Assembly (NCBI RefSeq): GCF_001424145.1
Contig: NZ_LMQM01000001.1
Coordinates: 62,001-126,000 of the forward strand
DNA length: 64,000 nucleotides
Reading direction: 5' to 3'
From: Chryseobacterium sp. Leaf404
GTDB taxonomy: Bacteria; Bacteroidota; Bacteroidia; Flavobacteriales; Weeksellaceae
Shown here in pieces: positions 40,013 through 49,229 of the stretch. The notes beneath the pieces were generated by a model. The model did not search any database and had not been told where the DNA came from. It worked only from the letters and a program-made list of their open reading frames with translations. Position 1 is the stretch's first letter. The number at the start of each line of letters is the position of its first letter. Both the position numbers and the translations under genes were made by a program.

Positions 40013-41571
40013 TCAAAAGTATCAGTTTTTTGCTTTGCGTTCTAATCTTCGGACTTGGGAATGCTCAGAAAAATAAAGAACAGCTGCAGAAAGAAAGTGC
40101 AGATCTGAAAAAGCAGATTGCTCAGATCAACTCAGAACTTGCAAAAACCAGAAATGAATCTAAACTTTCTGTATCATATCTAACCAATGTTAATCAGAAA
40201 TTAGCTCTCAGAGAAAAGGTTTACAACAATACGCAGAAGGAAAAGAAATTTATAGAGAACGAAATATATCTCCGTCAGCTTGAAATTAACAGGCAGAACA
40301 AAGAGTTGGCCGTTTTAAGGAAAAACTACTCGGAAGTTTTGGTTAAAGCGTATAAAAACAAGGGAGTTCAGAATAAAGTTACATTTATTTTATCTTCTAA
40401 AAACCTTGGTGAGGCTTTAAGAAGAGTTCAGTACCTGAAGCAATATGCAGATTATCAGGATAAAAAAGCTACGGAAATTACCAATGCCGCAGTGGAACTG
40501 AAGAAATCTGTTGAGTCTAAAAAAAGATCAGCAGACGCAAAAGAAAATCTTTTAGTTAATCAGAAAAAAGATCTTTCAACCATTGAAGTAGAAAGAAGAC
40601 AGAAAGAACAGCTGGTTGCAGAATTTAAGAAAAATGAAGGTGTACTGTCTGCCGAACTGAAGCAGAAACAAACGCGTAATAAAGCATTGGAAGGTCAGAT
40701 CAGATCCATTATTGCTGAAGAAATACGCGTTGCAAAAGCTGAGGAAGAAGCCCGTAAAAAAGCGGATGCAGAGAAAATACGCTTGGCTAAGTTAGCAGCA
40801 GAAAGAGAAAAAGCAAGAATTGAGGCAGAAAACAGAGCACGTGCCGAAGCTTTGGAAAAAGAGAGAAAAATAGCTGAAGCTGAGGCTAAAAAAGCCAACG
40901 AACTTGCTGCCAAGAAAGTGGAAGAAGAAAAAAAGCGTACAGCCGATGCAGCAAAAGTTGCAGCCAATGCTAGGGATGAAGAAAGAAAAAACGCCGCAAT
41001 AAAGGCTTCTGAGGAAGCAAATGTGAAAGCAAGAGAAGCAGCAAACAAACTGAAAGCAGCCCGTGCCGCAGAGACAGCACTTGAAAAAAAGACAGCTGAC
41101 GAGAAAAAAGTAGCTGAGACTAAAGCTTATACCAATTTTGGAGTATCATCAGGTATCGCCGGAAATAATTTTGCCGAAAACAGAGGGAAAATTGGTTTCC
41201 CGGTAGATAAAGGTCAAATTACCCACAGATTTGGTATTCAGCCGCACCCGGTGTTTAAAAATATTAAAGAAGAGAACAGTGGAATTAAGATTTCCGTTCC
41301 CGCAGGCTCTAGAGCCAAAGCGGTATTCCCGGGAAATGTGAATTCAGTGATTGCAAATAATGATGGCACTAAAACAGTGATTATCAAGCACGGAAGCTAT
41401 TTTACTATTTATGATAACCTTACGAGTGTAAGCGTTTCTAAAGGTCAACAGGTTTCTGCAGGAACTTCGGTAGGTGCAATTGGTCAGGATTTTGATGGTG
41501 CTTATACACTTGATTTCCAGGTTTGGAATGGAACAACACCGGTAGATCCGTTAGGATGGATTTCATATTAA
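40009..41571 (+). CDS. EnvC-like murein hydrolase activator (degenerate M23 domain)
   Basis: A 520-residue periplasmic protein: signal peptide, long coiled coil (about 20-350, with Lys/Ala/Glu-rich repeats such as KAEEEARKKADAEKIRLAKL) and a C-terminal LytM/M23 domain. The zinc ligands of active M23 peptidases are missing: HxGxD reads NSGIK and the HxH reads LDF; only the middle His in KHGSYF is kept. E. coli EnvC also lacks these ligands and works by activating amidases at the division site. So an activator role is more likely than peptidase action. Confidence 0.85.
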   Translation: MIKSISFLLCVLIFGLGNAQKNKEQLQKESADLKKQIAQINSELAKTRNESKLSVSYLTNVNQKLALREKVYNNTQKEKKFIENEIYLRQLEINRQNKELAVLRKNYSEVLVKAYKNKGVQNKVTFILSSKNLGEALRRVQYLKQYADYQDKKATEITNAAVELKKSVESKKRSADAKENLLVNQKKDLSTIEVERRQKEQLVAEFKKNEGVLSAELKQKQTRNKALEGQIRSIIAEEIRVAKAEEEARKKADAEKIRLAKLAAEREKARIEAENRARAEALEKERKIAEAEAKKANELAAKKVEEEKKRTADAAKVAANARDEERKNAAIKASEEANVKAREAANKLKAARAAETALEKKTADEKKVAETKAYTNFGVSSGIAGNNFAENRGKIGFPVDKGQITHRFGIQPHPVFKNIKEENSGIKISVPAGSRAKAVFPGNVNSVIANNDGTKTVIIKHGSYFTIYDNLTSVSVSKGQQVSAGTSVGAIGQDFDGAYTLDFQVWNGTTPVDPLGWISY

Positions 41572-41579
41572 AAAAAGAT

Positions 41580-41587
41580 TAACTTTG
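41580..41587 (+). promoter_or_regulatory. Candidate promoter -7 box (TAACTTTG)
   Basis: TAACTTTG matches TAnnTTTG, 14 bp before the tatA ATG. The gene may also be read from the upstream transcript. Confidence 0.4.
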
Positions 41588-41600
41588 TAAAAAAAATATC

Positions 41601-41819
41601 ATGCAATCATTAACAATATTGACCCCGTTTGCTCCATGGCATTGGATTCTTGTAATAGTAGTAGTTCTTTTGCTTTTCGGAGGTAAAAAAATCCCTGAAT
41701 TAATGAGAGGTTTGGGTTCCGGAATTAAAGAATTTAAAGATTCTGTAAAAGAAGAAGACAAAACTGAAGTGAAGAAAGAAACTCCACCTGTGAATAACAG
41801 CAACACTACAGTAAATTAA
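41601..41819 (+). CDS. tatA: Sec-independent translocase subunit TatA
   Basis: A 72-residue membrane protein that forms the pore of the twin-arginine pathway with TatC. One transmembrane helix (about 14-26), followed by FGGKKIPELMRGLGSGIKEF, the amphipathic helix with the conserved FG-KKIPE. The tail is charged. The gene is apart from tatC, which is usual in this group. Confidence 0.9.
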   Translation: MQSLTILTPFAPWHWILVIVVVLLLFGGKKIPELMRGLGSGIKEFKDSVKEEDKTEVKKETPPVNNSNTTVN

Positions 41820-41831
41820 GAAACTTTTTCA

Positions 41832-42443
41832 ATGAATTTTACCGAGACTGCCTGGAAAGTCTTCAATCGAAGTATTGAAGACTATCACGTTTTTGATAGC
41901 GTAGATACGCCCATTAATAACCCGTACGAATTAAACAGTTTGGAACGGATTTTGTATGCAAAAAACTGGATTGATACCGTTCAGTGGCATTTTGAAGATA
42001 TTATCAGAGACGAAAATATTGACCCTGCTGAAGCTTTACAGCTTAAAAGAAAAATTGATGCATCCAATCAACAGCGTACTGACCTTGTTGAATTCATAGA
42101 CAGTTGGTTTTTAGACAAATACAAAGATATTTCTCCGAAAACAGATGCGAAAATCAATACTGAAACTCCGGCTTGGGCAGTAGACCGATTGTCTATTTTG
42201 GCTCTAAAAGTTTACCACATGGCTTTGGAAGCAAACAGAGAGAGCGCTTCTGAAGAACACCGTGCAAACTGTCAGATAAAATTAGATGTACTTCTTACGC
42301 AGAAAGTAGATCTTTCAGTTTCAATAGATCAGCTTCTTTTAGATATTGAGAACGGGAATGTTAAGATGAAGGTGTACAAACAAATGAAAATGTACAATGA
42401 TGAAAGCCTTAACCCAATCCTTTATCAAAAGGAGCAAAAATGA
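41832..42443 (+). CDS. DUF4254 protein
   Basis: A 203-residue helical soluble protein: NNPYELNSLERILYAKNWID (about 29-48) and WHFEDIIRDENIDPAEAL, then LKRKIDASNQQRTDLVEFID, match DUF4254, often found next to lipopolysaccharide glycosyltransferase genes. Function unproven. Its stop codon overlaps the next gene start (ATGA). Confidence 0.8.
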   Translation: MNFTETAWKVFNRSIEDYHVFDSVDTPINNPYELNSLERILYAKNWIDTVQWHFEDIIRDENIDPAEALQLKRKIDASNQQRTDLVEFIDSWFLDKYKDISPKTDAKINTETPAWAVDRLSILALKVYHMALEANRESASEEHRANCQIKLDVLLTQKVDLSVSIDQLLLDIENGNVKMKVYKQMKMYNDESLNPILYQKEQK

Positions 42444-42889
42444 AAAAAACTTTTTTAGCTGTATCAATAATATGTGTTCTCTGGTCCTGTGCTACTGAAA
42501 AAGGTAACACTTCACCAGTTCCGGGAGGTAGCAGTACTGAAAAAAAGACTGACGGGTCCGGAGATATTTCACAGAAAATTTCTGAAAATACGAATGCTGC
42601 CGAAATAAGCAATCTTCTTTCCAGTTTTCCTGTTTTCTCTAAAAAAGCAGTTAATGAGGAGATTTCTGTTTTGAAATACAGTCTTCAAAATTATCTCTAC
42701 GCACTGGATGCAGGAAACAGTACTGCAAAAAACAGACAACTGAAAAATATGCAGCAGTCTTACAGAAAGATACAGAAACTACGAAAATCCCTCAGTACAG
42801 ACGAAAATGATATCCTCAACAGATATCTTGTGCGCATTAAAACCAATATTGCTGTAATCGAAAATTCGGTTAATGCCAATAAAAAATAA
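42440..42889 (+). CDS. Hypothetical lipoprotein
   Basis: A 149-residue lipoprotein: lipobox LWSC (Cys14), Gly/Ser/Thr-rich spacer, then a helical region with VNEEISVLKYSLQNYLYALD and a basic helix. Family not recognised. Coupled by a 4-bp overlap to the DUF4254 gene upstream; ribA follows after 12 bp. Confidence 0.7.
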   Translation: MKKTFLAVSIICVLWSCATEKGNTSPVPGGSSTEKKTDGSGDISQKISENTNAAEISNLLSSFPVFSKKAVNEEISVLKYSLQNYLYALDAGNSTAKNRQLKNMQQSYRKIQKLRKSLSTDENDILNRYLVRIKTNIAVIENSVNANKK

Positions 42890-42901
42890 TAGATTTATTA
42901 C

Positions 42902-43498
42902 ATGATTACAATTCAGGCGGAAGCTAATGTTCCCACAGAACACGGCATTTTCCGAATGATCGCTTTTGCTGAAAATGCCAACGACTGGATGCCGCATATG
43001 GCCATCATCGCCGAAAACACAGATTTTACTCAGCCAATCAACGTCAGATTTCACTCAGAATGTATCACGGGAGAAGTTTTCCATTCTCAGAAATGCGAAT
43101 GCGGACAGCAACTGGACGCTGCCATGAAGTACATGCATGAAAATGGCGGAATAATAGTTTACCTTCGGCAGGAAGGCAGAAATATAGGGATTATCAACAA
43201 ACTCCGCGCTTATTCTCTTCAGGAAAAAGGTTTAGATACCGTTCAGGCCAATTTGGAGCTGGGACTTCCCGCGGACGACAGGAACTTCGGAATTGCTATT
43301 GACATTCTCAATAATCTTGGAGTAAAAAATATCAATCTTTTAACAAACAATCCCGAAAAAGTAAGGTTTGTAGAGGAAAGCAATATTGCACTGAACTCTA
43401 GAATTCCACTGCAGATTCCTGCCAACGATAACAGCCGTGGTTATCTTCAGACAAAAAAAGATTTCTTCGGTCATCTTCTCGATGACAGTAATCAATAA
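42902..43498 (+). CDS. ribA: GTP cyclohydrolase II
   Basis: A 198-residue enzyme that opens GTP to 2,5-diamino-6-ribosylamino-4-pyrimidinone phosphate, first step of riboflavin synthesis. Zinc ligands Cys54, Cys65 and Cys67 in HSECITGEVFHSQKCECG; catalytic RQEGRNIGI (about 87-95). A stand-alone form without the RibB domain. Terminator follows. No FMN riboswitch was seen in front. Confidence 0.95.
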   Translation: MITIQAEANVPTEHGIFRMIAFAENANDWMPHMAIIAENTDFTQPINVRFHSECITGEVFHSQKCECGQQLDAAMKYMHENGGIIVYLRQEGRNIGIINKLRAYSLQEKGLDTVQANLELGLPADDRNFGIAIDILNNLGVKNINLLTNNPEKVRFVEESNIALNSRIPLQIPANDNSRGYLQTKKDFFGHLLDDSNQ

Positions 43499-43501
43499 AA
43501 T

Positions 43502-43534
43502 AAAAGCTTCGGAAAAATTTTCCGAAGCTTTTTT
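43502..43534. terminator. Bidirectional terminator
   Basis: AAAAGCTTCGGAAAA and TTTTCCGAAGCTTTT form a perfect stem of about 15 bp followed by T. It lies between ribA and the convergent lipoprotein gene. Confidence 0.92.
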
Positions 43535-43563
43535 AATTATAAAAAAATTGAAAAGTTCTGTGA

Positions 43564-44082
43564 TTATTTACCTTTTGATCCATCAAGGTTATAATATTTT
43601 ACTACAGCATTGTAATCCTGATAATCCACCGGCGGGGATGAATGTTTAGCCGGATCTGCAGGCACTAAAACAATTCTGAAACTTTGATTTGTTTTATATT
43701 CAGCAGCTTCAGCAGCAGACATTGTTGCCTGATCAAAATTTGCCTCAGAAAAAATTTCTACATTACTCTGATCAAAAAGAAAGTTGAAATCTAACTCTCT
43801 TCCTCCACTTAAATAATAAGTTTTTGGAAGCAGTTGCCAAACAGGGCTTGAGCCAGCCAAATTAGAATTATAGTTTCTGTATACTAAAACAACATCTGTA
43901 CTCAGTATATTTATTCCTGTATTAATAGAATAGGTATTAGCCGCTGTTAATGTTCCAGACACATCACGCATTCTTGCTGTATTATTAACAGGCTCCTGCA
44001 CTACTACATCATCATTATTATCACAACTTACTACAAAAATGCTGAGCAATGCAAATATGAAAATTGGAAATATTTTTTTCAT
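43564..44082 (-). CDS. Hypothetical lipoprotein
   Basis: A 172-residue lipoprotein: lipobox VVSC (Cys20), acidic spacer (DNNDDVVVQE), then beta-rich domain with DVVLVYRNYNSNLAGSSPVW and FDQSNVEIFSEANFD. In Flavobacteriia, similar proteins of this layout (DVxxVYRxxxxxxG..W..LP) are common but without known function. Confidence 0.7.
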   Translation of the reverse strand: MKKIFPIFIFALLSIFVVSCDNNDDVVVQEPVNNTARMRDVSGTLTAANTYSINTGINILSTDVVLVYRNYNSNLAGSSPVWQLLPKTYYLSGGRELDFNFLFDQSNVEIFSEANFDQATMSAAEAAEYKTNQSFRIVLVPADPAKHSSPPVDYQDYNAVVKYYNLDGSKGK

Positions 44083-44172
44083 TGTAAAAAATTTATATAA
44101 TTAATTGTTGTTGCCAAATCAAATCATATACCAAAAAATTTAAAAACTTGTTTAAGGCTGATTATTTAGTTG

Positions 44173-44180
44173 TATTTTTG
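44173..44180 (+). promoter_or_regulatory. Promoter for the NagZ-like gene
   Basis: TATTTTTG fits TAnnTTTG, with TTG at 44148-44150 about 22 bp upstream. Being inside the longer ORF, it supports the ATG at 44199. Confidence 0.5.
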
Positions 44181-44198
44181 TGTTTATTCTATTTAAAT

Positions 44199-45884
44199 AT
44201 GAAAAAATTAGCAAACGTAACACTTATCGTTTTATTAATTTTAAATGTAAATCTTCACGCTCAGTACCAGCCAAAAGACTGGTCTAAAGAGGATATTAAA
44301 AAAGCTGAAAAATGGGTAGAAGACAGATACAATTCCCTCTCCCAAAGCGAAAAACTGGGTCAGCTCTTTATCGTTGCACTGTACACCAATAAAGGTGAAA
44401 ATCATATAGATGAAATCAGAAATATAGTAAACATAGAGCAGATTGGCGGTCTGATACTGATGCAGGACGATGCAGCAAGAGAAATCAATCTCATTAATGA
44501 ATTTCAGCAAAAATCGAAGACTCCAATGATGATTGGGATGGATGCAGAATGGGGATTGTACCAGAGAATTGCCACAGCTCACAAATATCCGTGGGCAATG
44601 ACACTCGGTGCTATTCAGGAGAAAGATCTGATCGAAAAAATGTCTGCAAAAATCGCAGAAGACTGCCACAGAATGGGGATCAACTGGGACTTTGCGCCGG
44701 TGGTGGATGTCAACACAAACCCGAATAATCCCATTATCGGGAACAGAAGTTTCGGTTCAGAGGTGAAAAATGTGACTAAATCTGCACTCGCCTACTCCAA
44801 CGGTCTTCAGAACAACAATATTTTGGCTGCGATCAAACATTTCCCCGGTCACGGCGATACCAGCACAGATTCTCACCTTGATCTACCCGTAGTTTCCCAT
44901 AAAATCGACCGGTTAAATGACGTGGAAATTGCTCCCTTCAAAGCTTTAATGAATAAAAATATCGGCGGTGTGATGGTCGCTCACCTTTACGTACCAGCTT
45001 TGGAATCTGGAAAAGGAATTCCAGCTTCCGTATCACAAAATATTGTAACAGAATTACTGAAGGAGAAACTTGGCTTCAAAGGTTTAATTATCACTGATGC
45101 TTTAAACATGGGCGCTGTAGCCAATAAATACAAACCTGGCGAACTGGATGCACTAGCATTTAAAGCAGGAAACGACATTATGTTGTTTTCTCAGGGTGTT
45201 GCTGATGGTAAAAGATTAATTCAGAAAGCAATTGATAGCGGCGAAATTTCCCAGGCAAGAGTGGAAGAAAGTGTAAAGAAAATCTTGTTAACCAAATACT
45301 ATTTAGGTTTAAGTCAATACACTCCTAAAAATCCGCAAAATATCAATTCTGATCTGAACAATGCTTCACATACGGCGATCGTTCAGGAAATGTACGCGAA
45401 CGCTTTAACCTTAATTAAAGACGAAAAGAAACTTTTACCTTTAAAAGAAAACACGTATTATGTTCCGTTGGAAGAAGCTCCTTATCAGACTTTTGCCAAT
45501 GAAATGGGGAATTTAATTAATTTGAAAAAGGCAAATGAGATTAAAACGATGCCGGACGGATCAACGGTTTTGGTAGGTTTTCATAAAGACAATTCTACCG
45601 CGTACAAACCTTACAAAATCTCTGCGGAATCTAAGAAAATCCTCACAGAACTCTCTAAAAAGCACAATGTAATTTTAAATGTTTTCGGAAGTCCGTATGC
45701 TTTGAAGGATATTGATTTGTCTAAAATTTCAACCGTTTTGGTTTCTTACGAAAACAATGAAGATTCGATGACAGCAACAGCCAATGCATTAAAAGGAAAG
45801 ACAAAAATTCACGGAAGACTTCCGGTTTTAGTCAATGATATTCTGAAAGCAGGTGCGGGAATTGATCTTAAATCTAAAAATTAA
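44199..45884 (+). CDS. GH3 beta-N-acetylglucosaminidase, NagZ-like, with C-terminal domain
   Basis: A 561-residue exported enzyme of glycoside hydrolase family 3. Start at 44199 begins a signal peptide (ending NLHAQ); the ORF extends to 44148 but that part overlaps the promoter. KHFPGHGDTSTDSH (about 213-226) is the signature with catalytic His-Asp pair of NagZ enzymes; ITDALNMGAV holds the nucleophile Asp. The last 190 residues form the extra GH3 C-terminal domain. It probably cuts GlcNAc from murein or glycans. bshA follows after 37 bp. Confidence 0.88.
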   Translation: MKKLANVTLIVLLILNVNLHAQYQPKDWSKEDIKKAEKWVEDRYNSLSQSEKLGQLFIVALYTNKGENHIDEIRNIVNIEQIGGLILMQDDAAREINLINEFQQKSKTPMMIGMDAEWGLYQRIATAHKYPWAMTLGAIQEKDLIEKMSAKIAEDCHRMGINWDFAPVVDVNTNPNNPIIGNRSFGSEVKNVTKSALAYSNGLQNNNILAAIKHFPGHGDTSTDSHLDLPVVSHKIDRLNDVEIAPFKALMNKNIGGVMVAHLYVPALESGKGIPASVSQNIVTELLKEKLGFKGLIITDALNMGAVANKYKPGELDALAFKAGNDIMLFSQGVADGKRLIQKAIDSGEISQARVEESVKKILLTKYYLGLSQYTPKNPQNINSDLNNASHTAIVQEMYANALTLIKDEKKLLPLKENTYYVPLEEAPYQTFANEMGNLINLKKANEIKTMPDGSTVLVGFHKDNSTAYKPYKISAESKKILTELSKKHNVILNVFGSPYALKDIDLSKISTVLVSYENNEDSMTATANALKGKTKIHGRLPVLVNDILKAGAGIDLKSKN

Positions 45885-45921
45885 ACTGAAAATTATCCAA
45901 CCAAAATATAAATAAGTAAAA

Positions 45922-47070
45922 ATGAAAATAGGCATACTTTGCTACCCAACATACGGAGGAAGCGGAATTGTAGCAACAGAGCTCGGAATGTCTCTTGCCA
46001 ACAAAGGCTACGAGGTACATTTCATCAGTTCTGCACTGCCTGCAAGATTAGATATTACAAATCCCAATATATTTTTTCACAAGGTAAATGTGCAGACCTA
46101 TCCGCTTTTCCAGTATCAGCCTTACGATATTGCGTTGAGCTCGATGATTTACAGGGTTGTAAATCTTTACAAACTCGATTTGCTGCATGCGCATTACGCA
46201 ATACCTTATGCTTATGCAGCATTCACGGCAAAGCAGATGCTGAAGGGAGACGATAATGACATCCCTTTGGTAACAACACTTCACGGAACCGATATCACTT
46301 TGGTAGGACAACATCCGAGTTACAAGCATGCGGTTGAGTTTTCTATCAACCAGTCTGATGCGATTACTTCGGTATCTGAAAGTTTAAAGAAAGACACGCT
46401 TCAGTTTTTCAGAATTAAAAAAGAAATTCAGGTGATTACCAATTTTATCGATAATTCTGAATTTGATGAATGCAATGAATGTCAGCGCACACAGTTTGCT
46501 AATGCAGATGAAAAAATTCTGATTCACGTTTCCAATTTAAGACCTGTAAAACGTGTGGAAGAAGTTCTCCAGATTTTTAAAAACGTTGAGAAAAAGGTAA
46601 AATCTAAACTCATCATCATTGGTGAAGGTCCTGATATGGAAAAAGTGAATGAGTTTCTGGAACACAATCCCGAACTGATTTCCAAGATCAGACTTCTGGG
46701 TAAAGTGAATGACTTGTACAGAATCCTTCAGCTTTCTGATGTTTTCCTACTTCCGTCTGAACAGGAAAGTTTCGGTCTTGCCGCTCTTGAAGCAATGGCT
46801 GCAAACACGCCTGTTATAAGCTCTAACGCCGGAGGAATTCCCGAAGTAAACATTCAGGGGGAAACAGGTTTTCTTGCTGAGATTGGAAATGTAGAAGCGA
46901 TGAGCAATTACTGTATCAAACTTTTGAGTAATGAGGAGCTTTTAGCTCAGATGAAAATAAATGCCAAGCTGCAGGCAATTAAATTTGATCTGAAAAACGT
47001 TCTCCCGATTTACGAGGAAATGTATAAAACGACGATTGAGAATTTTAAAAGGGAACTCACGAAAGTATAA
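45922..47070 (+). CDS. bshA: BshA, N-acetyl-alpha-D-glucosaminyl L-malate synthase
   Basis: A 382-residue GT4 glycosyltransferase that joins GlcNAc from UDP-GlcNAc to L-malate, first step of bacillithiol synthesis. KIGILCYPTYGGSGIVATEL (2-21), LHGTDITLVG and EQESFGLAALEAMA (GT4 Ex7E) identify it. Bacillithiol is the low-molecular-weight thiol of many Bacteroidetes. bshB and bshC are not in the window. Confidence 0.93.
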   Translation: MKIGILCYPTYGGSGIVATELGMSLANKGYEVHFISSALPARLDITNPNIFFHKVNVQTYPLFQYQPYDIALSSMIYRVVNLYKLDLLHAHYAIPYAYAAFTAKQMLKGDDNDIPLVTTLHGTDITLVGQHPSYKHAVEFSINQSDAITSVSESLKKDTLQFFRIKKEIQVITNFIDNSEFDECNECQRTQFANADEKILIHVSNLRPVKRVEEVLQIFKNVEKKVKSKLIIIGEGPDMEKVNEFLEHNPELISKIRLLGKVNDLYRILQLSDVFLLPSEQESFGLAALEAMAANTPVISSNAGGIPEVNIQGETGFLAEIGNVEAMSNYCIKLLSNEELLAQMKINAKLQAIKFDLKNVLPIYEEMYKTTIENFKRELTKV

Positions 47071-47113
47071 AGAGCAAAAATTTCATTCATTTAAAACTTT
47101 GGCAGTAAAAAAC

Positions 47114-47584
47114 ATGATGATTGTAGATATTAGAAAATTTGATTTGGATAGTTCAATCACGGATTTAGTCAAGGCGTCAGAAATCAGAAAAACGTGGTAC
47201 GGTAAAATCACCGATACTTATTGGGATTACCTGAATAAAACTACGACAAATATTGATTGTAAATTTTATTCGCATTTGTTCAGCGATCTTCTGGTATATT
47301 TTATCGACGAAAAAGGTATTAAATTGGGGTTGAGAGACTATGGGGAGCAAATTTCTAAGAACAGAAATCATGCTGTTTTTATTTTTGCATTAGATGATAA
47401 AGAAAATATCTTAAATCTTATAAAGCAAGAAAATTTCACCGAAAATTTTGAGGTCTTTTGCAAAGATTTAAATGGTTCTTTTTACAGTTATACTAGAAAT
47501 GATGTAAATGAAACGTTGAAAAATTTTAAAAATACGTTGTCACTAGTGGATCAGAAAATTGGATTGATTTTAAATATTGGTTAA
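47114..47584 (+). CDS. Hypothetical protein
   Basis: A 156-residue soluble protein. The start is MMIVDIRKF at 47114 (or 47117); the in-frame start at 47036 would overlap bshA by 35 bp. It has mixed alpha/beta character and contains WDYLNKTTTNIDCKFYSHLF and ISKNRNHAVFIFALDDKENI. Family not recognised. It is co-directional with bshA and is followed by a terminator. Confidence 0.6.
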   Translation: MMIVDIRKFDLDSSITDLVKASEIRKTWYGKITDTYWDYLNKTTTNIDCKFYSHLFSDLLVYFIDEKGIKLGLRDYGEQISKNRNHAVFIFALDDKENILNLIKQENFTENFEVFCKDLNGSFYSYTRNDVNETLKNFKNTLSLVDQKIGLILNIG

Positions 47585-47602
47585 ATATTAGTCACTCCAG
47601 CT

Positions 47603-47632
47603 CTCCGAAGTCTCCTGACTTCGGAGTTTTAT
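47603..47632 (+). terminator. Rho-independent terminator
   Basis: CTCCGAAGTC-TCCT-GACTTCGGAG, perfect 10-bp stem, followed by TTTTATTTT. Ends the GH3-bshA unit. Confidence 0.92.
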
Positions 47633-47739
47633 TTTCAATTTAAAAATTATTTGAAAAATTAAAGGGTAAATTTCAACAAATAAGTTGATCATTATCTCTC
47701 TAAAATTCTGTAAATTTATTCTACACAAATTCACAGATA

Positions 47740-49013
47740 ATGAACGAAAAACTGCTTCAATACCTTTGGAATTATAAGGTTTTTACCAATTTTAATTTTA
47801 AAGACACCAACGGAAATCTTATTGAAATCATTGATTTCGGAAAATGGAACAGAGATTCCGGACCCGATTTTCTGATGGCAAAGATTAAATCAACAACGTC
47901 ATTTTAGCCGGAAACATTGAGCTCCACGTAAGATCTTCAGACTGGATTTTTCACCGGCATGCCAAAGATCCCAATTATGACAACATTATTCTGCACGTTG
48001 TTTATCAGAATGACGCAGACATTGATGAATTTAAATTAAAAAATATTCCTACACTGGAACTCATTAATCATATTGATAAATCTATTTTCGCAAAATATGA
48101 AAAGCTGGAAAAAGAAAGTCAGTTTATAGCATGTGAAGATTTGTTTGATCCTCAAAAAATTCCCGTGCATTTTTATGAAGAAAGCCTGCTCAAAAAGCTC
48201 GAAGAAAAATCGCTTCAAATTGAAGAAGACCTGAAGAGATTTAAAAATAATTACGAAGCCGTGCTCTTCCACAGCCTGGCCTACTCTTTCGGTCTGAAAG
48301 TAAATGCCCAGATTTTTAAACAGATTGCAGAAAGCATTGATTTTACGGTCTTCAATAAAATCAGACAAAACAAAACGCAGCTTGAAGCTTTGCTGTTCGG
48401 AATTTCAGGCTGGCTCGAGAAACCTGAAGATCCACAGATGCAGATCTGGAAAAGAGAATTTGAATTTTTACATGCCAAGTTTGAATTACCCTCGCTCATC
48501 ATCCGTCCGAAATTTCTGAGATTGAGACCCCCAAACTTTCCCACCATCCGTCTTTCGCAACTGGCAGATCTGTATCATCAGCATCAAAATCTCTTTTCGA
48601 AAATAATAAATTCTAAAACAACTGCAGAACTTCTGGAAATATTTAAACACATTAAAGCGTCAGAATACTGGGATAACCATTTTAATTTCGGGAAAATATC
48701 GCCGGCGGAACAGGAGAAAACTGTAACAAAAGAATTCACCGAGCTGATGATTCTCAATTCTGTATTACCTTTAAAATACACCTACCATAAGTATCAAAAC
48801 GAAGAAATTGCAGACGAAATTCTGGACTTTTACAGAGAAATAAGTGCAGAGAAAAACTCGGTTATTGATGGCTGGAAAAATTTAGGTTTAAAATTTAAAA
48901 CATCCCTTCAAAGCCAAAGCCTGATTTATCATTTTAAAAGCAACTGCACACCGAAAAATTGCTTAAATTGCAGCATCGGATTTAAGATTTTAAAAGAGAA
49001 TAAAAATGTTTGA
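47740..49013 (+). pseudogene. DUF2851 gene with a frameshift
   Basis: The ATG at 47740 opens MNEKLLQYLWNYKVFTNF, EIIDFGKWNRDSGPDFLMAK, then stops at TAG (47905-47907). The same protein goes on in another frame: INNVILAGNIELHVRSSDWI, NYDNIILHVVYQND, and so on to 49013, ending with the Cys pair of CTPKNCLNCSIGFKIL. Restoring one base near 47885-47891 gives a full DUF2851 protein of about 424 residues. The site (GATTAAATCAACAACG) has no long homopolymer, so a real mutation is likely, but a sequencing error is possible. Role of DUF2851 unknown. An intact 290-residue ORF with internal ATG remains from 48141. Confidence 0.85.
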
Positions 49014-49227
49014 CAACCTTCGTCACAAAATGGAAAGAGAATGGTTTGGAGTACTCACTAGAATGGGTGCCAAGCTGGGAATACCTGTTTCCAAACTTCG
49101 GGTTTTCTTTATTTACTCTACTTTCGCAACTGCCGGAGTCTTCTTTTTAATTTACTTGGGTCTGGCCTTTACGCTTTGGGTTAAAGATATATTTATCACC
49201 AGAAGACCAAGTGTTTTTGATCTTTAA
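49006..49227 (+). CDS. PspC-domain membrane protein
   Basis: A 73-residue protein with a PspC domain: GAKLGIPVSKLRVFFIYSTF (about 21-40) plus a hydrophobic helix (about 41-60). PspC proteins take part in envelope-stress responses; short forms in Bacteroidetes have no proven role. It overlaps the DUF2851 stop by 8 bp. Confidence 0.82.
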   Translation: MFDNLRHKMEREWFGVLTRMGAKLGIPVSKLRVFFIYSTFATAGVFFLIYLGLAFTLWVKDIFITRRPSVFDL

Positions 49228-49229
49228 AA

